Shown here piece after piece: positions 1 to 8,138 of a stretch of 64,000 nucleotides of DNA. Position numbers and translations under genes: made by a program. Numbering within the stretch: the first letter of the stretch is position 1; each line of letters starts with the position of its first letter. The notes beneath the pieces are model-generated. The model saw only the letters and a list, made by a program, of their open reading frames with translations, had not been told where the DNA came from and ran no database searches. The DNA lies in NCBI RefSeq assembly GCF_029960785.1, contig NZ_JASBQE010000002.1, forward strand, positions 124,001 to 188,000. Direction: 5' to 3'. Source of the DNA: Polyangium sp. 15x6. GTDB taxonomy: Bacteria > Myxococcota_A > Polyangia > Polyangiales > Polyangiaceae.

Positions 1-2053
1 AGAGCGATGCCTCGATCCCGCGCTCCGACGGCCACACGGCCTGGCAGATGATCCGCGGCGCCGCCGCCGCGCGCGCGCCGAACTCGAGAAACGTCTTCTT
101 CAGCGGCTCGAATTGATCCGGCGTTTTACCGGACAAATTGAAATATCCCGATTGCTGCAGCAAGCTCCACATCGACTCCGGCGTCTCCGATCCGCCGAGC
201 GTCTTTTCGTGCAGCTCCTGGCTCACGAGCCGCATCCAAGGCCCCTCGTCCTTCGATGTGCGCGGCCCCACCTTGATCCCGCATCGCGCCTTCGCGCCAT
301 TGCGCGCCGGGAGCACGTACCGGACCTCGCCGTGCAGGTGCAGCGGCGTCTCCTCCCCCACGCAGACCTCGATGTCCGGCATCTCGAGGCCCGGGAACAC
401 GAGATCCTGGTCGGCTTCGATCTCGAAGCACAACCCCGCGAACGAGACGTCGAGCACCGGCCGCCCGGACACGACCACCTCGGGCCATATCGGATGCTTG
501 AACGACGCCGTGATCGGACGCTGCACCTTGCACCGCCGGAACCACCGGTGCCGCACCCGCTCGATCCGCGTCGGCATCGGCGTCGTGACGCGCCCATCGG
601 CCTCGAACTCGGCCTTGTCGAGGTGGATCCGATGAATCGAGTTGTACCCGCCCAGATCCACGATGTACGGCGGCGGGCCCCAGCTCTGCGCCGATTTCCA
701 CACGACCCGCGTGTCCTCGCGTGACTCGATCTTCTCGGCCTTGACCGGCACGTCCGACCCCACGACGAGCCCTTCGCTGCCCGCGTGGATCAGCGCCCGC
801 AGGATCGCCCGCACCCGGCCTGGATCGTCGATCTGCTCGCGGACGCGCGACAGGCTCCGCGCGAGATCCGCCTGCCCGACGACGTAGAGCTCCTGCAGGA
901 GGCCGAGGATCTTCCGGCCGAGATCCTGCGTGACCCGCTCGAACTGCACGCTGACGAGCACGTTGCCCTGCGGCCCCGTCGGCTCGATCGAGACCACCAC
1001 GCCCTCGACGGGCCCGACGGCGCCCTTGCCCGAGAGCATGTACGCCGTCACGCGCCCGCCGAGCCGCGGAATCAGCCCGTCGCCCGGGGAAAACCACACC
1101 GCCGAGGGCGAGAGCCGCACCACGGACGCGGGCAGGATCCAGCGCCCCTCGGTGGAAAGCGCGACCGCGCACGCCCCCTCGCGCAGCCGATATCCCGGCC
1201 CCGCCTCGCCGCTCACGCGCCGGAAGCGGACCGACGGCGGGCTCACCGAAGGCGGGTTCTCCGTGTAGTCCGAAGGCCGCGGCGCCTCCGAGGGCCGCGG
1301 CGGCCGCATGTCCGACAGGCGCCGCGACGGGAACCGCACCGACGCCGGCACCTCGCCGAGCGGCTCGTCCTCGCGCATCCCGAGCGCCGCGCGCCCCTCG
1401 GCCGTCAGGCGTGGGAGCCGCACCGACGCCGAGCCCTCGGAGAGCACCTCGTCGTCGCGCCCTGGCCCCCGCTCCGGCGCCGACGGCGCGATCGACCGCG
1501 GGAACCTGAGCGACGGCGGCGGCTCCGCGAGCCCCTCCTCGTCGCTGCGCAGCCCGAGCGGCGGCCCCGAGAGCGGCCGCGGGAACCTGAGCGACGGCGG
1601 CGGCTCGCTGAGCCCCTCGTCATCCCGCGGCGGCCCCCACGACGAATGCCGCGCCTCCGTCATCGGCCGTGGAAATCGCACCGACGGCGGCGGCTCCGTC
1701 AAATGGTCCTCGTCGCGCGGCGGCCCCCACGACGAGTGCCGCGCCTCGGGCATTGACCGCGGAAATCGCACCGACGGCGGCGGCTCCGTCAAATGGTCCT
1801 CGTCGCGCGGCGGGCCCCACGACGAGTGTCGCGCCTCCGGTATGGTCCTCGCAAACCGCACCGACGGCGGCGGCTCGCTCCGACGCTCCTCGTCCAGCAT
1901 TCCGAGCGCCGCTCGCCCATCCGCGGTAAGCCGAGGAAAACGCACCGACGACGGTCCGTCCGACAACGGATTGACGCTCGGCGGGGCGGGTGACTCCGTG
2001 GTCGAGACGGGTCGAGGCTCACCGCCTGCGCCTGGCGCCCGTTCGCTGCTCAC
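1..2053 (-). CDS. PilZ-domain protein with repetitive N-terminus (3' end off window)
   Basis: The reading frame is open from a GTG at 2053 to the window edge, so about 684 codons are visible and the C-terminus is missing. The first ~270 residues are low-complexity, Pro/Arg/Ser-rich, with about nine copies of a PPSVRFPR-like motif, partly from exact 90-bp DNA repeats. A folded segment follows from about residue 272. A second one at about 505-600 carries the PilZ signature DVSFAG near residue 535, with arginines upstream. PilZ domains typically bind cyclic di-GMP, so a signalling or gliding role is inferred. The GTG was chosen because it is preceded by a GAGG-rich stretch and nothing upstream reads in frame. 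The missing C-terminus could carry a further domain. Confidence 0.75.
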   Translation of the reverse strand, partial: MSSERAPGAGGEPRPVSTTESPAPPSVNPLSDGPSSVRFPRLTADGRAALGMLDEERRSEPPPSVRFARTIPEARHSSWGPPRDEDHLTEPPPSVRFPRSMPEARHSSWGPPRDEDHLTEPPPSVRFPRPMTEARHSSWGPPRDDEGLSEPPPSLRFPRPLSGPPLGLRSDEEGLAEPPPSLRFPRSIAPSAPERGPGRDDEVLSEGSASVRLPRLTAEGRAALGMREDEPLGEVPASVRFPSRRLSDMRPPRPSEAPRPSDYTENPPSVSPPSVRFRRVSGEAGPGYRLREGACAVALSTEGRWILPASVVRLSPSAVWFSPGDGLIPRLGGRVTAYMLSGKGAVGPVEGVVVSIEPTGPQGNVLVSVQFERVTQDLGRKILGLLQELYVVGQADLARSLSRVREQIDDPGRVRAILRALIHAGSEGLVVGSDVPVKAEKIESREDTRVVWKSAQSWGPPPYIVDLGGYNSIHRIHLDKAEFEADGRVTTPMPTRIERVRHRWFRRCKVQRPITASFKHPIWPEVVVSGRPVLDVSFAGLCFEIEADQDLVFPGLEMPDIEVCVGEETPLHLHGEVRYVLPARNGAKARCGIKVGPRTSKDEGPWMRLVSQELHEKTLGGSETPESMWSLLQQSGYFNLSGKTPDQFEPLKKTFLEFGARAAAAPRIICQAVWPSERGIEASL
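1628..1807. repeat. Two tandem 90-bp repeats inside the PilZ gene
   Basis: Two nearly identical 90-bp units (1628-1717 and 1718-1807) are followed by a third, diverged copy. Each encodes 30 residues ending in the PPPSVRFPR motif. The unit length keeps the frame, so copy-number change would lengthen or shorten the N-terminal linker without breaking the protein. Confidence 0.85.
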
Positions 2054-2347
2054 CCCGCACCCCCTCGGGGAGCCTTCGAAGCACGGAAGCGCCGACTCTT
2101 CGCGTCAAGCAAGGTGCGATGCCTCCAGCGGTCTCACGTTCGGGCAGTGAAAGGCCTCGGGGCCCGACCTCGGGTCCGACATTCGTCGTGGCCGGAGCGC
2201 GCTCACACGCGCTCGAGCCACGGACCAACACCCGTTTTTATCGAACGGCCCCGACAGCGTCAAGGCCGTCGTCATGCGCTTCCGGTGTAATTGTCAACAC
2301 CAAGGCATGATCGGGTTCGTCCCCTGGTCGCTCGGATTTCCGCGGAG

Positions 2348-2812
2348 TCAGCCCTCGTCGGGCATCGCCTTCGACGGCCCGCCGGCCTTCGCCTTCTTGA
2401 GCGCCAAGCGGAGCGTCTGGACCGCGGTCTTCATCGCAATGTGATACCGCGGCGGAACGTCGAGATACGTGAGCGCCTGATTGATGTGATCCGGCGGAAA
2501 AGCCGCGTACGCATCGTGGTAAAACCATCGGAGCGCCGTGAGCACGCCGCGGACGAACGAAGACGCGGTGACCGTCGCCACCTTCGGCTCTTTCTTGTTC
2601 GGCACGTAGCTCGGCGACGCGCGCAGCTCATCGACGCGCATTTTCAGGCGCTTACGTTGCGAGGCGGTCGGCGCTCCCCCGTCCGTGATGATGAGAATGG
2701 ACTCATACGTGTAGTGCTGCATCCATTCGTCCCACTCTTCGTCGGTGGGCGCCATGGCGTTGTGGACGAGGACGATGTAGTCGCCCACTTTCTGGAAGGC
2801 CATGTTCTTCAT
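2348..2812 (-). CDS. Hypothetical protein, 154 aa
   Basis: I do not recognise the family. The protein starts MKNMAFQKVGDY and alternates hydrophobic strands (YIVLVHN, SILIITDGG) with acidic and aromatic helices, suggesting a small alpha/beta soluble domain. It ends in a Lys/Ala-rich tail. The layout recalls STAS/SpoIIAA-like regulatory domains, but this is only an impression. The ATG at 2812 has GGAG eight bases upstream, so it is preferred over longer in-frame starts. The gene stands alone: 2054-2347 upstream of the PilZ gene shows no gene or clear signal, and the sigma-factor gene lies in the same orientation on the other side. Confidence 0.65.
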   Translation of the reverse strand: MKNMAFQKVGDYIVLVHNAMAPTDEEWDEWMQHYTYESILIITDGGAPTASQRKRLKMRVDELRASPSYVPNKKEPKVATVTASSFVRGVLTALRWFYHDAYAAFPPDHINQALTYLDVPPRYHIAMKTAVQTLRLALKKAKAGGPSKAMPDEG

Positions 2813-2974
2813 CCAGCTCGCTCCAGCCGCACCACCGACGCAACGCTGCCGCCCACTCCTCGCCTCGGTCAGCGTACAGGAGGGCCGAAAGCTTGGCAAG
2901 CAAGGGCCAAGCCCCGCGGGTTTCGCCGGACAAGACGCACCCAGGCCTTAAGGCACGTGACTACGGGACCTGGC

Positions 2975-3988
2975 TCACTTCTTCAGTAGCTCGACGTCAC
3001 CCTTCTTCCGCTGCTTCACGGAGGGCTTTTCGTTGTCCGTGCCCCGATCCAAAAGCTCCGGATCGAGCTTCGGCTTCGCGCTCGTGGGCGCGGGCTTCGG
3101 CGGCGGAGCGACCTTCGGCGGCGCCTTTACCTTCTCGTCGATCTCGCCCTTCTCGCCCTTCGTGTTCCGCTCGGTCGACGTGGGCACAGGCGGCGGCGTC
3201 GTGAGCGCCCGCCGCGCCTGCTCGCGCGCCGCCTGCACCTCGGGCGCCTGATCTCCCGTGGGATCGAGCTGCTTCGCCGCGTCGAGCTGCTCCACGCAGA
3301 CCCGGTACGACCCGCGCTCGCACCACCAGAGCGCGTCCGCCCGGAGCGCCCTCGCCCGATCGAGCGGCGTATCCGACGGCGCGGGTACCCGGTCCGGCAG
3401 CGGCAGGATCGCCTCTTCGGGATCCTCGGCGTCCTGGGCCACTCGCCAGAGCACGACCGCGAGGACCGCGAGCGCCGCCACGGCCGCGAGCTCCGCGAGC
3501 CACCGCTCCTTCATCCAGCGCCGCATGCGCGACACGCGTTGCCGCACCCGCGCCGCCGGGACCTGCTCTTCCTCCGCGATGCTCTCGAGCTTCTCGCCCT
3601 CGCCTTCCCGCGCCATCCAGGCGAGCGTCTTCTTGGCCTCCTCGGTCGCCGGGGCCTGACGCTCGGCCCAGCGCATGAGCGCCTCCTCCTCGACCGGCGG
3701 CGGGCTCGCCACGAGCTCCGGCGGATCCCGCACCTCCTCGCGCGCCGTGCGCCGGTGCGCGTCCGCGACCTTGTGCCGCGCGATCCCGAGCAGGTACTTG
3801 CGCAGCTCCGCGCCGTCGTCCGGGCGGTTCTTCGCAGTGAGCGCCTCGCAGAGGACGGTCTGGACGATATCGTCGGCGTCCGCGGGCGAGACCCTGCGGC
3901 GCACGAAATCGAGCAAGAATCGCCGCAGCTCCGGATCTGCCAGCGGTTCGGCAAGCCTCGGTTCGTCCATGGTCATCGGAGCGCTCAT
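2975..3988 (-). CDS. ECF-like sigma factor with C-terminal membrane anchor
   Basis: This 337-aa protein begins with a sigma-70 region 2 (roughly residues 15-80, core DADDIVQ). A region 4 helix-turn-helix follows (about 125-165, SIAEEEQVPAARVRQRVS, then MRRWMKERW). Next comes a single hydrophobic helix (AELAAVAALAVLAVVLW) and about 150 residues with a short Cys-containing helical stretch (WWCERGSYRVCVEQLDAAKQ) and a Pro/Lys/Thr-rich tail. ECF factors are normally soluble and end after region 4, so the anchor and extracytoplasmic tail are unusual. The tail may replace a separate anti-sigma factor, and none is encoded beside it. The ATG at 3988 follows GAGGGGGCG; an upstream in-frame ATG at 4063 lacks this. 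Confidence 0.8.
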   Translation of the reverse strand: MSAPMTMDEPRLAEPLADPELRRFLLDFVRRRVSPADADDIVQTVLCEALTAKNRPDDGAELRKYLLGIARHKVADAHRRTAREEVRDPPELVASPPPVEEEALMRWAERQAPATEEAKKTLAWMAREGEGEKLESIAEEEQVPAARVRQRVSRMRRWMKERWLAELAAVAALAVLAVVLWRVAQDAEDPEEAILPLPDRVPAPSDTPLDRARALRADALWWCERGSYRVCVEQLDAAKQLDPTGDQAPEVQAAREQARRALTTPPPVPTSTERNTKGEKGEIDEKVKAPPKVAPPPKPAPTSAKPKLDPELLDRGTDNEKPSVKQRKKGDVELLKK

Positions 3989-4092
3989 CGCCCCCTCATC
4001 GGAGAACGTACCCGGAGTGTGACAGCCGAAAAAATGATTTTTTTCGCGTGGGCCGATCGTCACGATCGCCGGGAGATCCCCGACAGCGGGGC

Positions 4093-4632
4093 ATGAACGC
4101 CCTCTTCGCGCTGCTCATGGTCCCGACGGTCCTCTTTTCCTCCCCGCTCCCCGGCGCGCCGGCCGCAAAGCCTGGCAAACCCGAGGCGGACGTCGTCTCG
4201 CTCGTCCGCGTCGACAAGAGCGAGCATCGGCTCGAGCTCATCGCCCAAGGCGGCCGCGTGCTCAAGACGTACCAGGTCGCGATCGGGAGCGGCGGCGCCG
4301 GCCCCAAGCGCTTCGAGGGCGACAAGGTCACGCCCGTCGGCACGTACCGCGTGAAGGGCCGCTTCAAGGGTCTGTTCCATCAGTTCCTGAACGTGACCTA
4401 CCCGAACGACGAGGACCGCGCGCGGTTCGCCGATCTGAAGCGCCGCGGCGAGGTGCCGCCCGGCCGTACGATCGGCTTTGGCATCGGCATCCACGGCGTG
4501 GGCCAGCGCGACTGGAACGGCGTGCACAAGCAATCGGACTGGACGCACGGCTGTATCGCGCTCGACGATGCCGAAATCGACGAGTTCTCCCGGCTCGTTC
4601 CCGACGACACGACGCTCGTGATCACGGACTGA
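4093..4632 (+). CDS. L,D-transpeptidase (YkuD family), secreted
   Basis: The 179-aa protein has an N-terminal signal segment (MNALFALLMVPTVLFSSPL). A YkuD catalytic domain follows with the typical IHGVG, then THGCIAL motif; the nucleophile is Cys154 with its partner His in HGVG. YkuD enzymes make 3-3 cross-links in peptidoglycan or attach proteins to it, acting in the periplasm. The G-x-x-TPxGxY region (VTPVGTYRV) of the substrate groove is present. Length is normal for single-domain members with no LysM or PG-binding domain. The start at 4093 gives the best signal peptide. It is divergent from the sigma-factor gene, about 100 bp away. Confidence 0.88.
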   Translation: MNALFALLMVPTVLFSSPLPGAPAAKPGKPEADVVSLVRVDKSEHRLELIAQGGRVLKTYQVAIGSGGAGPKRFEGDKVTPVGTYRVKGRFKGLFHQFLNVTYPNDEDRARFADLKRRGEVPPGRTIGFGIGIHGVGQRDWNGVHKQSDWTHGCIALDDAEIDEFSRLVPDDTTLVITD

Positions 4633-4679
4633 TTCCTGTTGTTGGATCGGGGAGTCGGGCTGTATGGTCCCGACGAACC

Positions 4680-5129
4680 ATGACGACGGAGACGCATTAC
4701 TGGCTCGTCAAGAGCGAGCCGTACAAATACTCGTTCGCTCAGCTCCTCGCCGACAAGCGGGCAGTCTGGGACGGCGTGCGCAACTACGAGGCCCGGAACA
4801 ACCTGCGCGCCATGAAGAAGGGCGATCTCCTGCTCTTCTATCACTCGAACGAGGGCAAGTCCGTCGTCGGCATCGCCCGCGTCGCCCGCGAGGCGTACCC
4901 CGATCCCACCGCCGAGGGCGAGGACTGGAGCGCCGTCGACGTCGAGCCCGTCGTCGCCCTCAAAGCCCCCGTCGAGCTCGAGGTCATCAAGAGCGACCCA
5001 GCCCTGGCCGACATCGCCCTGCTCAAGCGCTCGCGCCTCAGCGTGGTCCCCGTCTCCGCCCCACACTTCGAGCACGTGCTCGCGCTCGGAAAAACAAAAC
5101 TCCCGGTGAAGAAACCGCGCCGGACTTGA
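4680..5129 (+). CDS. EVE domain protein
   Basis: A 149-aa single EVE-domain protein. The N-terminal HYWLVKSEPYKYSFAQL, the WDGVRNYEARNNLRAMKKGD block and the LLFYHSNEGKSVVGIARV strand match the family closely. EVE domains belong to the PUA/YTH fold and are thought to bind modified bases in DNA or RNA; the cellular role is not settled. It starts 47 bp after the L,D-transpeptidase stop. A small inverted repeat (gtcggg...cccgac) precedes the ATG. It may be co-transcribed with its neighbours. Confidence 0.92.
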   Translation: MTTETHYWLVKSEPYKYSFAQLLADKRAVWDGVRNYEARNNLRAMKKGDLLLFYHSNEGKSVVGIARVAREAYPDPTAEGEDWSAVDVEPVVALKAPVELEVIKSDPALADIALLKRSRLSVVPVSAPHFEHVLALGKTKLPVKKPRRT

Positions 5130-5162
5130 CGAAAGGCCCCCCCCGGGGCGACGCTGCGCGCC

Positions 5163-5939
5163 GTGATCCGCCACAGCCTGCGCTCGCGCTCCGCGTTCGC
5201 CGCCCTCGCGCTCCTCGCGACCTCCCTCGTCGCCTGCTCCAACGCCCAGGTGACTTCGACCATCACGGGCGAGCCCGTCTGCGCCGATTTCACGCTCGGC
5301 GAGGCGAGCAAGATGCGCGGCGGCCTCCGTCAGCCAGTCCGGGTCACCGTGCTCGACGACGACGATCAGGTCGCCAAGGTCATGCTCCTCGGCAAACGCG
5401 CCGAGGGAGATCCAGGCGCACGGCTCGTCCTGCCAGACGCGAACGCCGAGTACAAGGTCGAGTGGGCGCAGTGCAGCAACGAGCGCGCGTCCGTTCCCCT
5501 CCGCGCAGGCAAGACCCAGGAGCGTGACCTCACGGCGTACGAGTGCGGCGAGGCCAAGGTCTACAAGACCGACCCGCTCGTGACGAAGAAGGGCGATCGC
5601 GCCTCGCACGCACTCACCTACCAGCCCCCGCCGAACGCAGCCTGCTGGACCGACGAACGCCCGGCAGAAGAGCCCCCGAAGCCCGTCCCCGAAGCCCCTC
5701 CGCCCGCCGAGCCAGTCGACGCAGGCGTCGAAGACGCCGCGACAGATGCCGCGACCGACGCCGCCCCGGCCGACGCAGGCACGGACGCAGGCGCCGCGAA
5801 GCCCGCAGGGCCGACGGAGAAGCCGACGGACGGCGCGAAGGACAAACCGGCCGAGGCCCCGAAGGCCGAGCCGCCGAAGCCTGCCCCGGCGGCGCCGAAG
5901 CCCCCCGAGGGTCCGAAGCCTCCGGCTGCGTCGCAGTAG
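5163..5939 (+). CDS. Lipoprotein with Ala/Pro/Lys-rich tail
   Basis: The 258-aa protein has a lipoprotein signal (ALALLATSLVAC, lipidated Cys near residue 25). About 130 residues of a soluble domain with several cysteines follow (VCADF, QCSNE, YECGE, ACWTDE). The last ~90 residues are Pro/Ala/Asp/Lys low complexity, common in myxobacterial secreted proteins. No named family is recognised. The start is a GTG at 5163 in a GC-rich stretch without a clear ribosome binding site. It lies 33 bp after the EVE gene and is the last gene before a multi-hairpin intergenic element. Confidence 0.75.
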   Translation: MIRHSLRSRSAFAALALLATSLVACSNAQVTSTITGEPVCADFTLGEASKMRGGLRQPVRVTVLDDDDQVAKVMLLGKRAEGDPGARLVLPDANAEYKVEWAQCSNERASVPLRAGKTQERDLTAYECGEAKVYKTDPLVTKKGDRASHALTYQPPPNAACWTDERPAEEPPKPVPEAPPPAEPVDAGVEDAATDAATDAAPADAGTDAGAAKPAGPTEKPTDGAKDKPAEAPKAEPPKPAPAAPKPPEGPKPPAASQ

Positions 5940-5955
5940 TTTCACGCGGAGGCCG

Positions 5956-6276
5956 TCGCGCCGGGGCTCTGCCCCGGACCCCGCGGGGGCTGTCCGCCCC
6001 TCGACCCGGACCAGGCACGGCCTGGACCGAGGGTGGAAGAACTGCGCTCCGCGCAGTTCTTCCAAGCGGGCCCGTTGGAAGACCAGGGACAGCGTTGCCG
6101 CCTGAAACGTCAGCGCGGCTGTCTCGGTTGGCAGGATCGCCCGCCAGTCTTGACTTGGCCTGTTCGATGAACTGCGCATCGCGCAGTTCATCGACCCCGG
6201 GTCCAGCCCCTGGCTGGTCCGGGTCCAGGGGCGGATAGCCCCTGGTGGGGCCTGGGGCGAAGCCCCAGCGAAACGC
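5956..6276. repeat. Multi-hairpin intergenic repeat, full (two-armed) copy A
   Basis: This fills the gap between two convergent genes. It is built of two inverted half-elements, each a string of short hairpins. The left arm has ggggctctgcccc, gggg...cccc, ccaggcacggcctgg and gaagaactgcgc/gcgcagttcttc. The right arm has the same in reverse, including gatgaactgcgc/gcgcagttcatc. It has no plausible coding content. Copies at 11243 and 17441 share the plan. A bidirectional transcription terminator or a mobile palindromic element are the main options. Confidence 0.8.
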
Positions 6277-6277
6277 C

Positions 6278-7096
6278 TCAGCCCGGCGGCGGCGTGATCG
6301 GCAGACTTGGCTGAAGCTTCGCCGGATTGAACATCCCTGCGCGCTTGTGGTGGTTTGCGTGCATGTAAATGCCGAACCACAGCCAGTTACCGACCTTGTA
6401 ATACCCGTGGTCGAGGTTCACCGGCTTGAAATCGTTGCTTGGCGAGAATGCGTTGTGCGTCGACCAGTTGAAGTGCACGAGGTGGACGAAGCCCACGATC
6501 GACGCTGGTACGAACAGGAAGAAGAAGCCTACCTTCCCCAGGAACAGGTACCACGTCGCGATCAAGAGCAGGTTCGTTCCGTAGCTCACGTATGCCCTCA
6601 GCCGCTCGTATCGCCGGTTCTCGGGCGTATCGCCGTACAGATCGAAATAAATCTGCTGGAGCTGATGCTCCACGTTCACGATCGTATTTACTAGAAACTT
6701 GAAGTAGCTCGGTAGTACCGGGTGTGGGTCTTTTGCGACGTCGTCCGAGTAGCGGTGATGGCGCTGGTGGATCACTTCCCAGGATGCGAACCGCGTCAGC
6801 ACCACCATCCCGCAGAGCTCTCCCACGATCCGGTTGATCGGGCGCGGGAAGTTGTTGTGCGTCGCGTTGTGGATGAACACGCTGCACAGGATCTGCAGAT
6901 GACAGGCTAGCGGCAGCACCAGCCACAGGCGCGCGTCCCAGACCGGCGCGAGTCCTTGGAAGCCCGTCGTCACCATCAGGGCGACCAGCGAGCCGCAGAG
7001 GACCAGGTAAAAACCGTCGTACCACAAGTAAAAATAGCGGTTTCGACGGAGCTGCGTGAACGGTAAGGAGGTTAAGGTCGATACGATGGCAGTCAC
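6278..7096 (-). CDS. Membrane fatty-acid desaturase
   Basis: The 272-aa protein has at least four hydrophobic segments and the three His boxes of membrane di-iron desaturases and hydroxylases: HNATHNN (HxxxH), HQRHH (HxxHH) and HANHH (HxxHH). It should introduce a double bond or hydroxyl into a lipid acyl chain in the inner membrane. The substrate cannot be told from sequence. It is divergent from a second desaturase at 7141 with only about 44-68 bp between starts, so the two probably share a control region. It ends two bases from repeat copy A. Confidence 0.85.
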   Translation of the reverse strand: MTAIVSTLTSLPFTQLRRNRYFYLWYDGFYLVLCGSLVALMVTTGFQGLAPVWDARLWLVLPLACHLQILCSVFIHNATHNNFPRPINRIVGELCGMVVLTRFASWEVIHQRHHRYSDDVAKDPHPVLPSYFKFLVNTIVNVEHQLQQIYFDLYGDTPENRRYERLRAYVSYGTNLLLIATWYLFLGKVGFFFLFVPASIVGFVHLVHFNWSTHNAFSPSNDFKPVNLDHGYYKVGNWLWFGIYMHANHHKRAGMFNPAKLQPSLPITPPPG

Positions 7097-7140
7097 GGCG
7101 TTCTGAACGTATCGGTTAACGCAAATCCGTCCGTTCGTCC

Positions 7141-8133
7141 ATGATTGTCGACTGGCCTGGACGGATGGTAGAAGCCGGAGCCGTGTCCTCTTCGCTTCCT
7201 GCCCGAAGCCCCTGGCTGGTCAAGCACCCGGCGGAATGGCGGCAGATCGGCATCGTTGCGGCCTATCTCGGCGTCCTTGCCTCGATGGTCTTCGTGCCGG
7301 CCTGCCGGAACGTCCTGTTCCTCGCTGCGGCTTGTTATTTGAGCTTCCTCAACACGGTGGTCATCCACAACCACCTGCACCAGGGCGTCTTCCAGAGCCG
7401 CCGGCTCAACATGATCTTCCGCGTCGTCCTCAGCTTCGGCGCCCTCTACCCGGCTTCCGCCAACATCCCCTCGCACAACCTCGTCCACCACCACTTCGAG
7501 GACGACGGCAAGCCCGACTGGGCCGCGCCGAACCACGTCTCCTTCAAGTGGAACCTCCTCAACCTGATCCACTTCCCCAACGTCGCTGGCCCGAACACCT
7601 TCGCGGGCGTCTCGCGCTGGGCCCGCATCAAGGGCCGCGAGGACTTCGTCCGGCAGTACCTCGTCGAGCAGGTCTTTGCCTTCGGCCTCACCGGCGTGCT
7701 CCTCGTCTACGACGTCTGGACCACCCTCTTCTTCGTCCTCGTCCCGCAGCTCTACGGCGCGCGCTGCATCCTGCGCATCAACCTCATCCAGCACGACCGC
7801 TGCGACACCACGAGCGAATGGAACCACTCGCGCAACTTCGTCGGTCGCGCCTTCAACTGGGTGATGTGCAACAACGGCTACCACACCATCCACCACAACC
7901 GCGCCGGCCTACACTGGTCCGCGCTCGCCGAGGCGCACCGGCGCGAGGTCGTCCCGCGCGTGGATCCGAGCCTCGACGAACCGAGCATGGTCCTCTACCT
8001 GCTCCGCACCTACCTCCTCCGCCCGAGCCGCCCGCGCATGCGTGACGTCGCCGAGGCCGAGGCCCGAGCCGCGCAGATCGAGCTCGCGCCGCGGGAGATC
8101 CGCCGCGCCGAAGCCGAAGCCGCGAGCGCATAA
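7141..8133 (+). CDS. Membrane fatty-acid desaturase, second copy
   Basis: A desaturase-superfamily protein of up to 330 aa, distinct in sequence from its divergent neighbour. His boxes are HNHLHQ, HNLVHHHFE and, near the C-terminus, HTIHHNRAGLHW, with hydrophobic segments between. The C-terminal ~40 residues are Arg/Glu/Ala-rich. The true start could be the ATG at 7141 or 7165; neither has a good ribosome binding site. It is followed after 5 bp by the GIDE-like gene and then by a type III polyketide synthase, so it may supply or tailor an acyl starter for that pathway (inference). Confidence 0.83.
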   Translation: MIVDWPGRMVEAGAVSSSLPARSPWLVKHPAEWRQIGIVAAYLGVLASMVFVPACRNVLFLAAACYLSFLNTVVIHNHLHQGVFQSRRLNMIFRVVLSFGALYPASANIPSHNLVHHHFEDDGKPDWAAPNHVSFKWNLLNLIHFPNVAGPNTFAGVSRWARIKGREDFVRQYLVEQVFAFGLTGVLLVYDVWTTLFFVLVPQLYGARCILRINLIQHDRCDTTSEWNHSRNFVGRAFNWVMCNNGYHTIHHNRAGLHWSALAEAHRREVVPRVDPSLDEPSMVLYLLRTYLLRPSRPRMRDVAEAEARAAQIELAPREIRRAEAEAASA

Positions 8134-8138
8134 GAAGG

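Noticed and set aside
126-1172. Large alternative frames inside 1-2100 on both strands
   Set aside because: They are shadows of the PilZ gene; only the frame from 2053 gives a folded, non-repetitive protein with the PilZ motif.
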